Shown here one piece after another: positions 41,014-49,572 of a DNA stretch of 64,000 nt. The notes under the pieces are model-generated. The model searched no databases. It was not told the DNA's origin and saw only the letters and a list, made by a program, of their open reading frames with translations. Source of the stretch: Bacteroidales bacterium (GTDB taxonomy: Bacteria; Bacteroidota; Bacteroidia; Bacteroidales; UBA12077); contig JANQHE010000002.1 in the NCBI GenBank assembly GCA_028282785.1, positions 1-64,000 of the forward strand, written 5' to 3'. Both the position numbers and the translations under genes were made by a program. Within the stretch, counting starts at the first letter, position 1, and every line of letters starts with the position of its first letter.

Positions 41014-41889
41014 ATGGAATTTAAAGAGTCAGAATTAATAATAAATCCGGATGGAAGCATTTTTCATTTGCATTTATTACCTGATGATATTGCTGATGAT
41101 ATTATCCTGGTAGGTGATCCCGGCCGGGTTGAAACTGTAGCATCTTTCTTTGATAATATTGAATTAAAAAAAGACAACAGAGAATTTTATACCATAACAG
41201 GTTTTTATAAAAACAAACGTATATCTGTTATCTCTACTGGTATTGGTACTGACAATATTGATATAGTTGTAAATGAACTTGATGCTATTGCAAATATTAA
41301 CTTAAAAACCAGAACTCAAAATAAAGAACATAGAACACTAAATTTCATTAGAATTGGTACTTCAGGAGCTTTACAAAAGGATATTCCAGTAGACTCATTT
41401 TTAATGAGTACAAGATCCATAGGTTTTGACGGACTTTTGAATTTTTATGAAGGCAGAAATTCGGTGTCAGATGCTGATTTTGAATTTGCATTTAAATACC
41501 ATGTTGATTGGAAAAGAAACCTGGCATCTCCATATATCGTAGATGCCTCAAAGGATTTGATAAACAAATTTGATGACGACAAGATTATTAAAGGTGTAAC
41601 TATATCTGCACCTGGATTTTATGGCCCTCAAGGCAGAAAACTTAGATTGCAAATTGCCGATCCGGAGATTAATGATAAAATAGAATCATTCGAATTAAAC
41701 GGTCAAAGAATAACAAACTATGAGATGGAGAGTTCTGCTATATTCGGTTTATCGAAACTACTGGGACATCATGCAATAACCTTGTGCGTCGTAATAGCAA
41801 ACAGAAGAAGAGGAGAATACAGCAAAGATTATAAACCGGTAATTAAGAAATTAATTAAATTAGTATTAGATAAATTAACGAAATACTAA
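41014..41889 (+). CDS. Nucleoside phosphorylase (uridine phosphorylase-like, NP-I fold)
   Basis: The 291-residue enzyme of the PNP/UDP superfamily has the phosphate-binding GDPGRVETVASFF (about residues 34-46), a glycine motif ISTGIGTDN, a second phosphate contact region RIGTSGALQ and the ribose-contacting NYEMESSAIFGLSKLLGH (about 230-247). It would split a nucleoside with phosphate to a base and ribose-1-phosphate in the cytoplasm. The Bacteroidota group is usually annotated as nucleoside phosphorylase or uridine phosphorylase; the preferred base cannot be decided here. It has its own promoter and structured leader. Confidence 0.88.
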   Translation: MEFKESELIINPDGSIFHLHLLPDDIADDIILVGDPGRVETVASFFDNIELKKDNREFYTITGFYKNKRISVISTGIGTDNIDIVVNELDAIANINLKTRTQNKEHRTLNFIRIGTSGALQKDIPVDSFLMSTRSIGFDGLLNFYEGRNSVSDADFEFAFKYHVDWKRNLASPYIVDASKDLINKFDDDKIIKGVTISAPGFYGPQGRKLRLQIADPEINDKIESFELNGQRITNYEMESSAIFGLSKLLGHHAITLCVVIANRRRGEYSKDYKPVIKKLIKLVLDKLTKY

Positions 41890-41956
41890 TTTGAAATATA
41901 AAATATTAATTGAATAATGAACAAGGATTGTTGATTTTTGAATTAAGAAGTAATAA

Positions 41957-42334
41957 ATGGATAAACATAACTTAGAAGAAAGATTAATTAACTTTGCAGT
42001 TCTAATTATTGAATTAATAAATGAAATGCCTGCAAGTAAAGCTGGTAATCACTTATCAGGACAATTAGTGCGTTCTGGAACATCTCCAGCTTTAAATTAT
42101 GGTGAAGCCCAAAGTGGTGAGTCTCGAAAAGACTTTATTCATAAAATTAAAATTGTTTTAAAAGAATTAAGAGAAAGCTATAATTGTTTAAGAATAATAT
42201 ACAAATCAAGACTGTATAAATCAGAAGATAAGGTTAATAAAGCAATAAAAGAAAATAATGAATTAATTTCCATTTTTGTAAAAAGTGTTGAAACAGCTCA
42301 AAAAAATATGCAAAATAAAAATCGAAAATCTTAA
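41957..42334 (+). CDS. Four-helix bundle protein, S23 (23S rRNA intervening-sequence) family, copy 1
   Basis: The 125-residue protein follows the S23 pattern: LEERLINFAVLIIELINEMPASKAGNH, then QLVRSGTSPALNYGEAQSGE, then FIHKIKIVLKELRESYNCLRI. Members were first seen inside intervening sequences of 23S rRNA genes, but free-standing copies are common in Bacteroidota; the function is unknown. It lies 67 bp after the phosphorylase gene, in the same direction, with a GC-rich hairpin behind it (42345-42365). A related but not identical copy stands at 43334-43690. Confidence 0.88.
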   Translation: MDKHNLEERLINFAVLIIELINEMPASKAGNHLSGQLVRSGTSPALNYGEAQSGESRKDFIHKIKIVLKELRESYNCLRIIYKSRLYKSEDKVNKAIKENNELISIFVKSVETAQKNMQNKNRKS

Positions 42335-42344
42335 TTCGTTAATC

Positions 42345-42365
42345 CCTGCCTTGCTTTCAGGCAGG
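42345..42365. repeat. Hairpin after S23 copy 1
   Basis: CCTGCCT (42345-42351) and AGGCAGG (42359-42365) form a GC-rich stem. No long T tract follows. It may be part of the S23 unit or a stabilising 3' structure. Confidence 0.45.
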
Positions 42366-42396
42366 CTTGTTCTTAAATCGATGAGAATTAATATAA

Positions 42397-43260
42397 GTGG
42401 AAAAAGACAAAAAAATAAGCGCTCTATTAAAGTTGTTAGATGATCCTAATAATGAGGTTTACAAGCATGTTTCCGAAAACATATTGAAACAAGGTGAGAA
42501 TATTATCCCTGAACTTGAAAAAGTATGGGAAAAATCATTGAATGCAATTCTTCAGGAAAGAATCGAAAACCTTATACAGGAAATTCAGTTTACTTCAACT
42601 CAAAATCAGTTAAAAGAATGGAAGGAAACAGGTGCTGTCGATTTATTAAAAGCTTCTTATTTAATTGCTAAATACCAGTACCCGGATCTAAAATACAATA
42701 AAATTTCAGAAGCATTTGACAAGGTTAAACAGGATGCCTGGTTGGAAATAAATAATAACTTGACTGCTCTTGAAAAAACCAGGGTATTAAACCATATTCT
42801 ATTCCAATTACATGAGTTCTCAGGAAATAGCTCAAATTTCTTCGCTCCTCAGAACTCTTACATAAACCATGTTTTTGAAACTAAAAAAGGAAATCCAATT
42901 ACCTTAGGTATTTTATATATATCATTGGCGCAAGAACTTGGAATACCTATCTATGGAGTAAGCATTCCCCGTAATTTTATTTTAGCTTATATAGACGAAC
43001 ATAACATTGATGATCTTTATGAGAAGGATATTCTTTTCTATATTAACCCTTATAATAATGGGAAAGTGCTCGGTGAGAGGGAAATTGACTATTTCTTAAA
43101 GCAACAAAAAATTGAGCCGAAAAAATCTTATTATTATCCATGTTCCAATATTGAGATTATTAAAAAGTTAATTCTAAATTTAATATATTCGTATGAAAAG
43201 TTGGGCTACCCTGAAAAGGTATCTAACATGAAGGTTTTATTTAACATTGTTTCGACATAA
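42397..43260 (+). CDS. SirB1/transglutaminase-like family protein
   Basis: The 287-residue protein starts with GTG at 42397; the ATG at 42381 is in another frame. An N-terminal helical part (about 1-60) is HEAT-like. The conserved SirB1/transglutaminase-core segment spans about 145-200: SYINHVFETKKGNPITLGIL, YISLAQELGIPIYGVSIPRN, FILAYID. The position usually occupied by histidine in GHFL-type motifs is asparagine here (PRNFIL), so peptidase or transglutaminase chemistry is doubtful. The function is unknown. It lies between two S23 genes in the same orientation. Confidence 0.75.
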   Translation: MEKDKKISALLKLLDDPNNEVYKHVSENILKQGENIIPELEKVWEKSLNAILQERIENLIQEIQFTSTQNQLKEWKETGAVDLLKASYLIAKYQYPDLKYNKISEAFDKVKQDAWLEINNNLTALEKTRVLNHILFQLHEFSGNSSNFFAPQNSYINHVFETKKGNPITLGILYISLAQELGIPIYGVSIPRNFILAYIDEHNIDDLYEKDILFYINPYNNGKVLGEREIDYFLKQQKIEPKKSYYYPCSNIEIIKKLILNLIYSYEKLGYPEKVSNMKVLFNIVST

Positions 43261-43263
43261 GGC

Positions 43264-43284
43264 GTACGGTGTACGGTATACGGT
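43264..43284. repeat. Three tandem 7-mers, [GA]TACGGT
   Basis: GTACGGT (43264-43270), GTACGGT (43271-43277) and ATACGGT (43278-43284) stand directly after the stop codon of the SirB1-like gene and 50 bp before S23 copy 2. They may mark the edge of an inserted S23 unit. Confidence 0.6.
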
Positions 43285-43333
43285 ATGAGATGTGTAGTTA
43301 ATAGAAGACCAAGTTTAAAAGTTATTTGAGAAT

Positions 43334-43690
43334 ATGGGGGATTTTAGAAAGCTAAAAGTATCGCAAGAATCAACGGACTTATGTGAAGAAGTGTATTTAC
43401 TCACTCAAAACGAGAAATACTCAAAAGATTTTGAATTACGTAGACAAACCAAAAAATCAAGTATCAGGATACCAAATAATATTGCAGAAGGTGAAAAATC
43501 CGGTTCAAATAAACAAAGCATTAGATATTTTAACATTGCAAAAGCGTCTTGTGCTGAATTACAAACGCAACTAATTATAGCATATCGCATAAAATATATT
43601 AGCAAAAATGAATTTTTACCACTGGAAGACTTGTGTAAAAAGGTTTCATCAATGTTATATAACTTAATAAAATCAAGATCTAAAAATTAA
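43334..43690 (+). CDS. Four-helix bundle protein, S23 family, copy 2
   Basis: The 118-residue protein has the family landmarks LKVSQESTDLCEEVYLLT, then SSIRIPNNIAEGEKSGSNKQ, then FNIAKASCAELQTQL. It differs from copy 1 at most positions, so the pair did not arise by a recent local duplication. It has a 73-bp upstream gap holding the TACGGT tandem repeats. The role is unknown, as for the rest of the family. Confidence 0.88.
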   Translation: MGDFRKLKVSQESTDLCEEVYLLTQNEKYSKDFELRRQTKKSSIRIPNNIAEGEKSGSNKQSIRYFNIAKASCAELQTQLIIAYRIKYISKNEFLPLEDLCKKVSSMLYNLIKSRSKN

Positions 43691-43773
43691 AATACAGTTG
43701 GTTTTTAACTGTAATTGTAACTTATAACGTAAACCTCAAAAAAAAGAACATTAAACATAAAATTAAATAGAAA

Positions 43774-44745
43774 ATGACAACAGAGAAAAAAAATGACGAA
43801 ATAGATTTGATTGAAGTATTTCTGAAAGTCGGAGTTGGAATAAAGAACTTATTTAATTGGTTTCTCAACTTATTGTATAAAATACTTCTATTTTTTATCA
43901 GAAAAATAATTTTAACAGGTATTATAATAATTCTATTGCTTGCATTTGGTTATTATAAATATAAAACATCTCCTCGTTATTATTCATCAAGTATTGAAGC
44001 ATACTCAAATGCTATTTCCAGTATAGATATGATTAACTATGTTAATAATATCTATGAACTTTTTAGAACAAATAATATAGGTGAACTTCAATCCAAATTA
44101 AATATTGAACAAAAAGAACTGGAAAAAATTAAAAATGTAAAAGCATATAAAGTAATTGACCTAAACAAGGATGGGGTTACTGATGAAATTGATTATTATG
44201 AAAAATATTCAACCGCAGACACTTTGGTTTCTGAGAGTAGGTTTGTAGTTAAAGTTGAAGTATTTGATCCTGCAATCTTTCCTGTTATACAAGCCAGTAT
44301 TTTATCTTATATTGACAAAAATAAGTATATAAATGAATTAAATACAATTCGTAAAAAGCAGCTTAACGAACTAATTATAAAATTGGACGAAGAAATAAAC
44401 GCATTGGATAGTTTGAAAAAGACCGAGTATTTTAAAAGAAATAAAACATTAGTACCACAGAGTGGCCAGTTGTTAGTTATGAATGAAAAAGAAACTAAAT
44501 TATATCACGATCAAATAATTAGTTTATATAAACAAAAACAAGACCTTGAACAAAACCTTGAGCTAAGAACCGAACCCATTACCATTATTCAGGATTTTTC
44601 TGCACTTTCGACCGTTGAAAATAATCTTATGTCATATATAAAACTCTATGGTTTAATCGGATTTGCTATTGGAATCCTTTTAAGTTTTATTATAGAAAAA
44701 AGAAAAGGTATTATAAAAATTATATCAGATTCCCGAAACAAATAA
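43774..44745 (+). CDS. Wzz-like (chain-length determinant-type) inner-membrane protein
   Basis: The 323-residue protein has the topology of polysaccharide co-polymerases: an N-terminal membrane helix (about residues 46-62, ILTGIIIILLLAFGYY), a periplasmic region with long helices (about 185-265), and a second helix near the C-terminus (about 289-308, YIKLYGLIGFAIGILLSFII). The sequence is divergent and there is no kinase domain. Its location 1.7 kb from the end of the leftward polysaccharide cluster suggests control of polymer length there (inference), although it is transcribed the other way and an IS element lies between. Confidence 0.7.
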   Translation: MTTEKKNDEIDLIEVFLKVGVGIKNLFNWFLNLLYKILLFFIRKIILTGIIIILLLAFGYYKYKTSPRYYSSSIEAYSNAISSIDMINYVNNIYELFRTNNIGELQSKLNIEQKELEKIKNVKAYKVIDLNKDGVTDEIDYYEKYSTADTLVSESRFVVKVEVFDPAIFPVIQASILSYIDKNKYINELNTIRKKQLNELIIKLDEEINALDSLKKTEYFKRNKTLVPQSGQLLVMNEKETKLYHDQIISLYKQKQDLEQNLELRTEPITIIQDFSALSTVENNLMSYIKLYGLIGFAIGILLSFIIEKRKGIIKIISDSRNK

Positions 44746-44770
44746 GTTTTTATTTATAAAACCATTGAAA

Positions 44771-44797
44771 CGTGAAGATTGTTCTTCACGTTTTTTT
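44771..44797 (+). terminator. Intrinsic terminator of the Wzz-like gene
   Basis: The 8-bp stem CGTGAAGA (44771-44778) / TCTTCACG (44783-44790) with loop TTGT is followed by seven Ts, directly before the presumed left end of the IS element. Confidence 0.9.
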
Positions 44798-44866
44798 ATT
44801 TAGGCACATTCTTAAGCAAATAACATTATGAATATCAGATAATTATTCGTATATTTAGATAAAACA

Positions 44867-44906
44867 AAACCCCGAAAAGTGCCGAAAACACAAAAAATCG
44901 GGGTTT
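44867..44906. repeat. Hairpin upstream of the transposase start
   Basis: AAACCCCGA (44867-44875) and TCGGGGTTT (44898-44906) form a 9-bp stem 15 bases before the transposase ATG. Such hairpins in IS elements can block read-through transcription or hide the ribosome site. Confidence 0.65.
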
Positions 44907-44921
44907 CATATTAAATATCTA

Positions 44922-46283
44922 ATGCACAAAATACGAAAAATTTCACAATTTCATCACACTTTCCACTTTCAAAGTCCTGAAGAAAATTTTAATAGCATAT
45001 ACGCCCAATTCTTGGAAAGTAACCTAGGTAAGATTTATCAGGCTATTGCCTGGCAAGATTTGGTAAAATCGTTTCATATCAAAGAATCAGTAAAAGGCCC
45101 TGATTGTATATTTACACCACAAGGGAAGTTAGGACTCATGTTTCTAAAGCGCTATGCTTGCTGTTCAGATGAGAAATTGATAGAACAGCTCAATGCTAAT
45201 ATTCATTATCAAATTTTTTGTGATATTCTTTTATCTCCAGGTGAATCAATCAGTAACTTTAAGATTGTTAGTCAAATACGCTGTGAGTTGGCAGAGAATT
45301 TAAATATTGACAGCTCTCAAAAAGCATTGTCTTCAAAATGGATTGCGTACATGAAAGAGCTTAATCAAGCGACAACAGATGCCACATGTTATGAAAGCGA
45401 AGTTCGTTATCCAACTAACCAGAAGCTTTTATGGGAATGCGCTCAGTGGAGTTATGGTCAGATGAAATTATTATGTAAACACCTTAAGGTTAAGATACCG
45501 AGAACAAAATACAGGAAGTGGAAAGAGCGCTATTTTGATTATATCCGGAAACGGCGTAAACCTTCCAAGGATAAACGAGTACTGACCCGAGCTCTTTTAA
45601 ATTTGCTGGCAAAGCTAAATACAGAACTTGATCGAATAGAACAGGAACAAAGTTTTAATATCTCTGAAAAATATACTAATCGAAGAAAAGTAATCAAGAA
45701 AGTTTATGAGCAACAAATGCAGTTATTTACCACAAACGAAAAACCAAAGGGTCGTATTGTAAGTATCGCAAAGAGTTATCTTAGGCCAATTGTAAGAGGA
45801 AAAGAAATTAAGCAGGTAGAATTTGGTGCAAAAGTTAACAAGATACAAATTGATGGTATCAGTTTTATTGAACACTTGAGTTTTGATGCTTTTAATGAAG
45901 CTACTCGTTTTAAGTCTTCGGTTAGCTTATCACAGGAACTAACACACACTGTGCTCAATATAATGGGTGCTGACGCTATTTATGCTACAAATGCAAACCG
46001 AAGGTATGCCACCAAAAATAATATTCGTACAGATTTTTGTCGAAAAGGCAGAGCTGGTAAACATGAACAGCAACGAAAGCAACTTGCCAGTATGATTACA
46101 AAAGAGAGAGCAAGTCGATTAGAAGGTAGTTTTGGTAAAGAAAAGCAACATTACCATCTGAAGAAAGTAAAAGCCCGAACTCAAAAAACGGAGATTCTTT
46201 GGATCTTTTTTGGCATCCATACAGCTAATGCTCTTGAGATTGGACGAAGAATGGCTCTGGAAAAACTAAAATCAGCAGCTTAA
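44922..46283 (+). CDS. IS1182/IS5-like transposase (RNase H-fold DDE)
   Basis: The 453-residue protein starts with a DUF772-like N-terminal domain (about 60-120, FTPQGKLGLMFLKRYACCSD). The likely catalytic triad is Asp153 (TTDATCYES), Asp351 (MGADAIYATN) and Glu401 (RLEGSFGKEKQHY), with a long basic insert between the first two. No frameshift or stop disturbs it, so the element may be active. The exact family (IS1182, IS5 or an unclassified relative) cannot be settled by eye. Confidence 0.85.
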   Translation: MHKIRKISQFHHTFHFQSPEENFNSIYAQFLESNLGKIYQAIAWQDLVKSFHIKESVKGPDCIFTPQGKLGLMFLKRYACCSDEKLIEQLNANIHYQIFCDILLSPGESISNFKIVSQIRCELAENLNIDSSQKALSSKWIAYMKELNQATTDATCYESEVRYPTNQKLLWECAQWSYGQMKLLCKHLKVKIPRTKYRKWKERYFDYIRKRRKPSKDKRVLTRALLNLLAKLNTELDRIEQEQSFNISEKYTNRRKVIKKVYEQQMQLFTTNEKPKGRIVSIAKSYLRPIVRGKEIKQVEFGAKVNKIQIDGISFIEHLSFDAFNEATRFKSSVSLSQELTHTVLNIMGADAIYATNANRRYATKNNIRTDFCRKGRAGKHEQQRKQLASMITKERASRLEGSFGKEKQHYHLKKVKARTQKTEILWIFFGIHTANALEIGRRMALEKLKSAA

Positions 46284-46383
46284 ATGGTTATGTATCAAAT
46301 TATAAATACTTTCAATATTGGGATAAGTATGCCTAAAAATCAAGAAAATATGTACATAAAGTATAAATCCAAAAGATTTTTAT

Positions 46384-46462
46384 AAAAAGAAAGCTGCAAA
46401 TTTAATTTACAGCTTCCTGATTCTTTAAATTATATCTATTTTTTGCTTTCTTCTGAAATTGC
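46384..46462 (-). repeat. Copy 2 of the terminator-containing repeat; terminator of the polysaccharide operon
   Basis: On the minus strand this holds GCAATTTCAGAAG (46462-46450), an AT spacer and a hairpin (arms 46391-46398 and 46408-46415, with a G-U pair) followed by a U tract (A tract at 46384-46388). It ends the leftward polysaccharide operon, and its layout and sequence mirror those at 28-96. Confidence 0.6.
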
Positions 46463-46466
46463 TTAT

Positions 46467-47762
46467 TTACACGGACTCTTGTTTAATATTATATTTAGCA
46501 TATAGTAGACTATAAAAGAAAGCAAAAAAGGAAACTCCGGCAATTGAATTAAGCATAACTTCAAAAAAGAAGTTTACAAACATTATTAATAGAAAAAAGA
46601 AAAATAAAAATTGTCTTCTTGTTATTGATATTATGAAAGCATATATCATCCAAAATAGAAATACAGTAAAACCGAGAACTCCTAGCTTTACAGCAATATC
46701 AAGATACTGATTATGAACATTGTAATTATTTTTATGTGCAGTTTCTAGTCCATACTTTTTATATTTCTTTTTTAACTCCTCACGAATATCTCCAGTTCCA
46801 GTTCCAAACCAAAATTCTTCTTTAAAAACCTCTACTCCTGATTTCCATAGCCATAACCTCATATCTGAATCTTTACTCAAATTCTGTTCCTTTGCAGTAT
46901 TTATAGATTCAGATAGATAGGCTTTTATTTTATCATTTATAAATATTATAATTATGAATGTGGTAATAAGAAGAGTAATTATTCCTAAAACTTTATACAA
47001 CTTAAGTTTTAAGATCAAATATGCAAAATAAAAAATAATACTAATAATATATGTTAATAAAACAGCACGACTACCTAGTAATAATAAAAACAATGTAAAA
47101 TATCCAATTAATAGAAAATAACCCAACTTCCTTTTCTCACTATTACCAATTAAATAAACCAAACTAACAATGGAAAACATTATATATACCGAATAGTATG
47201 TTGGATGATGGAAAACACTTAAAAAATTATATGAAAGAAAACTATACCTATAAAACACCAATTGAAAAAAAGTATAACTATTAATTGTTTCATTATTTGG
47301 CCAAGCACAAGAGTTAAATATTAAGCCCTGATTAGGATCAATTTGGATACTATTTGATAAACCATAAATTAAACAAACGATACTTGCAACAAAATTACCC
47401 AGAATAAAAAGTTTTAATAAGGTTTTAAAGTTCAGTAAAACTTTATTCGACATAAATACTATGACCGGTGAGATAAACAATATTGTGAGTTTTACCTGTA
47501 AATCAAAAAGTGTCTTATTCGTATTTTTTGAATAAAACAAACCAATAAATAATAATAAGTATAATATCAATGGCAATACTAACAAAGGTTTATTTTTAAA
47601 ATCAGATAAATCTATCTTTCTAATATTAATTAAGCCTGAAAATACCCATAAAGCCATTAGGTAAGGTAGAAAGGCTTTATGAAATGGTAATAGAAGTGCA
47701 ATTAAAATAAAAGTGTAATATTGAAAATTGGGCTTTATTACTTTTCTATATAATTCAAACAT
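46467..47762 (-). CDS. O-antigen ligase/polymerase family protein (WaaL/Wzy type)
   Basis: The 431-residue inner-membrane protein has ten or more hydrophobic segments. The Wzy_C/WaaL signature is in the large periplasmic loop: FGTGTGDIREELKKKY, then YNVHNQYLDIAVKLGVLGF with the HNxYLD motif. It either polymerises the repeat unit or ligates the glycan to a carrier. It is the last gene of the leftward polysaccharide operon. A second protein of the same superfamily is at 54163-56334, so the two probably share polymerase and ligase duties. Confidence 0.88.
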   Translation of the reverse strand: MFELYRKVIKPNFQYYTFILIALLLPFHKAFLPYLMALWVFSGLINIRKIDLSDFKNKPLLVLPLILYLLLFIGLFYSKNTNKTLFDLQVKLTILFISPVIVFMSNKVLLNFKTLLKLFILGNFVASIVCLIYGLSNSIQIDPNQGLIFNSCAWPNNETINSYTFFQLVFYRYSFLSYNFLSVFHHPTYYSVYIMFSIVSLVYLIGNSEKRKLGYFLLIGYFTLFLLLLGSRAVLLTYIISIIFYFAYLILKLKLYKVLGIITLLITTFIIIIFINDKIKAYLSESINTAKEQNLSKDSDMRLWLWKSGVEVFKEEFWFGTGTGDIREELKKKYKKYGLETAHKNNYNVHNQYLDIAVKLGVLGFTVFLFWMIYAFIISITRRQFLFFFFLLIMFVNFFFEVMLNSIAGVSFFAFFYSLLYAKYNIKQESV

Positions 47763-47801
47763 GGATAATACTTTTTAGCAAAAATAATCCAATATTTAAC
47801 A

Positions 47802-48509
47802 TTAAATTAATCTTTTAACCGCTTTTACTGATATTATAACCTGATAATTTGGATCATTATACAATAGTTCTTTCTTATTAAGCTCTTCACTTGCAACACC
47901 TTCTAAAAAGCTGACTGAAGTTAAAACATTACCATAACTAAAAATCTCAATATTATCATCTCCAAATACTTCTGAAAATATTTTTTGAATTGATTTATTT
48001 GTAAACCTCCAGAAATCTCCCCATCTATCCATATCATATCTAGAAATCTGGGATATTCCTGACACAGTTACCAATGCAACTCCATTTTCTTTTAACATAT
48101 AATATATTCCCTCTACAGCAGAACTAAAATCATAAATAAAATTTAAAGTTTGAGTACATATAAAACAATCTATATAATCTGACTTTAATGTCCTCTTTTT
48201 AGTTAAATCTCCAACTATTGTTGCATTAGAATTTTCATTTGTAAAATGAAGTATTTCCTGCTTCACAATATCTTTTCCAAATAACTTAGAATAATGATCA
48301 TCTCCAATCTCTAGAACTGTACCTTGAATTAAGCCACTATTATTTTTAAGAAAATGTTCAATGTAAAAACGATCAATTGGTTTTCCCCGATCCAAGCCAA
48401 AAACTTTTGATATTGGTTTAGTACTCCGGAAATCCTTCCAATTAGTTTTAAAAAGTCTTCTATTAATTGACCTAAATACAGTTATTATAATTTTACTAAA
48501 TGATAACAT
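47802..48509 (-). CDS. Class I SAM-dependent methyltransferase
   Basis: The 235-residue protein has a Rossmann-type methyltransferase core: GTVLEIGDDHYSK (about residues 63-75) for motif I, IVGDLTKK for motif II and DCFICTQTLNFIYDF (about 112-126) for motif IV. A short hydrophobic N-terminus precedes it. In this cluster it probably methylates a sugar or its precursor in the cytoplasm. Only one base separates it from the glycosyltransferase gene upstream. Confidence 0.82.
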   Translation of the reverse strand: MLSFSKIIITVFRSINRRLFKTNWKDFRSTKPISKVFGLDRGKPIDRFYIEHFLKNNSGLIQGTVLEIGDDHYSKLFGKDIVKQEILHFTNENSNATIVGDLTKKRTLKSDYIDCFICTQTLNFIYDFSSAVEGIYYMLKENGVALVTVSGISQISRYDMDRWGDFWRFTNKSIQKIFSEVFGDDNIEIFSYGNVLTSVSFLEGVASEELNKKELLYNDPNYQVIISVKAVKRLI

Positions 48510-48510
48510 A

Positions 48511-49572
48511 TTAATTAGTTTCTTTATTCTTAAAAATTCTAATAACCTGATCTTTATGCAATTTATTTGAGTAATTCAGTTGGTACCTTTTATATAAATA
48601 ATCCGATATTTCAGACTTTAGTGGACAGTTATCGAACATTATTATAGCTTCCTGTAATGATCCTGAATCTTTAGGTTCTGCGAGAAATTTATACTCTTCC
48701 CCCAACATATTAGGAACATCTCCTATTTTTGTTGCTATTATTGGGATACCTAATGACATGGCCTCTAAAATTATAATTGGTTGTCCTTCATTCCATGATG
48801 GTAAAATTAAACAATCATGTGTTTTTAGGATATTAGCAATTTCTTTTCGTTCTATTTTATCGTTGAATTTGACATTCTGAGATTTATTCTCTATTAACTG
48901 ATTATAAAACTGTTTTTCATAAGTAGAACCATATATATCTAAAGAAAAATTTTTCAGTTCTTCTTTTCCAAATACATCTATAAGATTCTTTATTCCTTTA
49001 GTCCTTATATAATTTGAAATACATACAAAATTCTTTATATATTGTTTATTCCCTTTTTCATATTTATCTTCTAAAGAGGAAGTATTGTGTAAAACTGCAA
49101 TTTCTATTTCATCAAAAAAATTCTGAATTTCCTCTTTAAAAACTGGAGATAAAACGACTAATTCATCAATAAATCTTAAACATAAACTTGCTAAAAACTT
49201 ATTGATACTTTTTTTCATATATACGCTAAAATCACCTCTATGTAAATGACTAATCTTTTTTGTTTTTTTTGAAAGTAGTTTTATAAATGGTATAATTGCC
49301 AAAAGCTTAATTATTCCAAAAGTTGATAAAGAGAAATTAAAGTAAAATATATCTATTTTCTTTTTATTTAAGATTCTTAATATATTCCAGAAGTTAGATA
49401 TTAAACCTAAAATTTTTCCAACCGAATTTTTATTCCATGTATATTCTTCAATTCTCTCGATGTTAAAACCTGAGTCTCTTAATATTTTTAGTGTTAAATT
49501 ATTAGAAACGCTAATTCCAGTAAGCGTTTTAGGAGGAAGTTCTCCCCAAAATAATATCGAAGATTTATCCAT
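48511..49572 (-). CDS. Glycosyltransferase family 4 protein
   Basis: The 353-residue GT-B fold enzyme has a C-terminal donor-binding half with LPSWNEGQPIIILEAMSLG (about residues 256-274), the EX7E-type motif of retaining GT4 enzymes, followed by PIIATKIGDVPNML. It would transfer one sugar of the repeat unit at the cytoplasmic face. The start overlaps the deacetylase gene by eight bases, indicating translational coupling. Confidence 0.9.
   Translation of the reverse strand: MDKSSILFWGELPPKTLTGISVSNNLTLKILRDSGFNIERIEEYTWNKNSVGKILGLISNFWNILRILNKKKIDIFYFNFSLSTFGIIKLLAIIPFIKLLSKKTKKISHLHRGDFSVYMKKSINKFLASLCLRFIDELVVLSPVFKEEIQNFFDEIEIAVLHNTSSLEDKYEKGNKQYIKNFVCISNYIRTKGIKNLIDVFGKEELKNFSLDIYGSTYEKQFYNQLIENKSQNVKFNDKIERKEIANILKTHDCLILPSWNEGQPIIILEAMSLGIPIIATKIGDVPNMLGEEYKFLAEPKDSGSLQEAIIMFDNCPLKSEISDYLYKRYQLNYSNKLHKDQVIRIFKNKETN

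Larger units (their letters stand above)
44801..46335 (+). mobile_element. Insertion sequence, about 1.5 kb, with a DDE transposase
   Basis: The outer ends are imperfect inverted repeats: TAGGCACATTCTTAAGCAAA starting at 44801 and, on the other strand, TAGGCATACTTATCCCAATA starting at 46335. They align as TAGGCA..CTTA...AATA with a two-base gap. No target-site duplication is evident, so the exact ends are tentative. It contains one full-length transposase gene and a hairpin before it. Confidence 0.5.

Noticed and set aside
43264..43284. CRISPR-like or integron-like repeat array
   Set aside because: Only three adjoining heptamers without spacers; no cas genes, no attC-like inverted structure.
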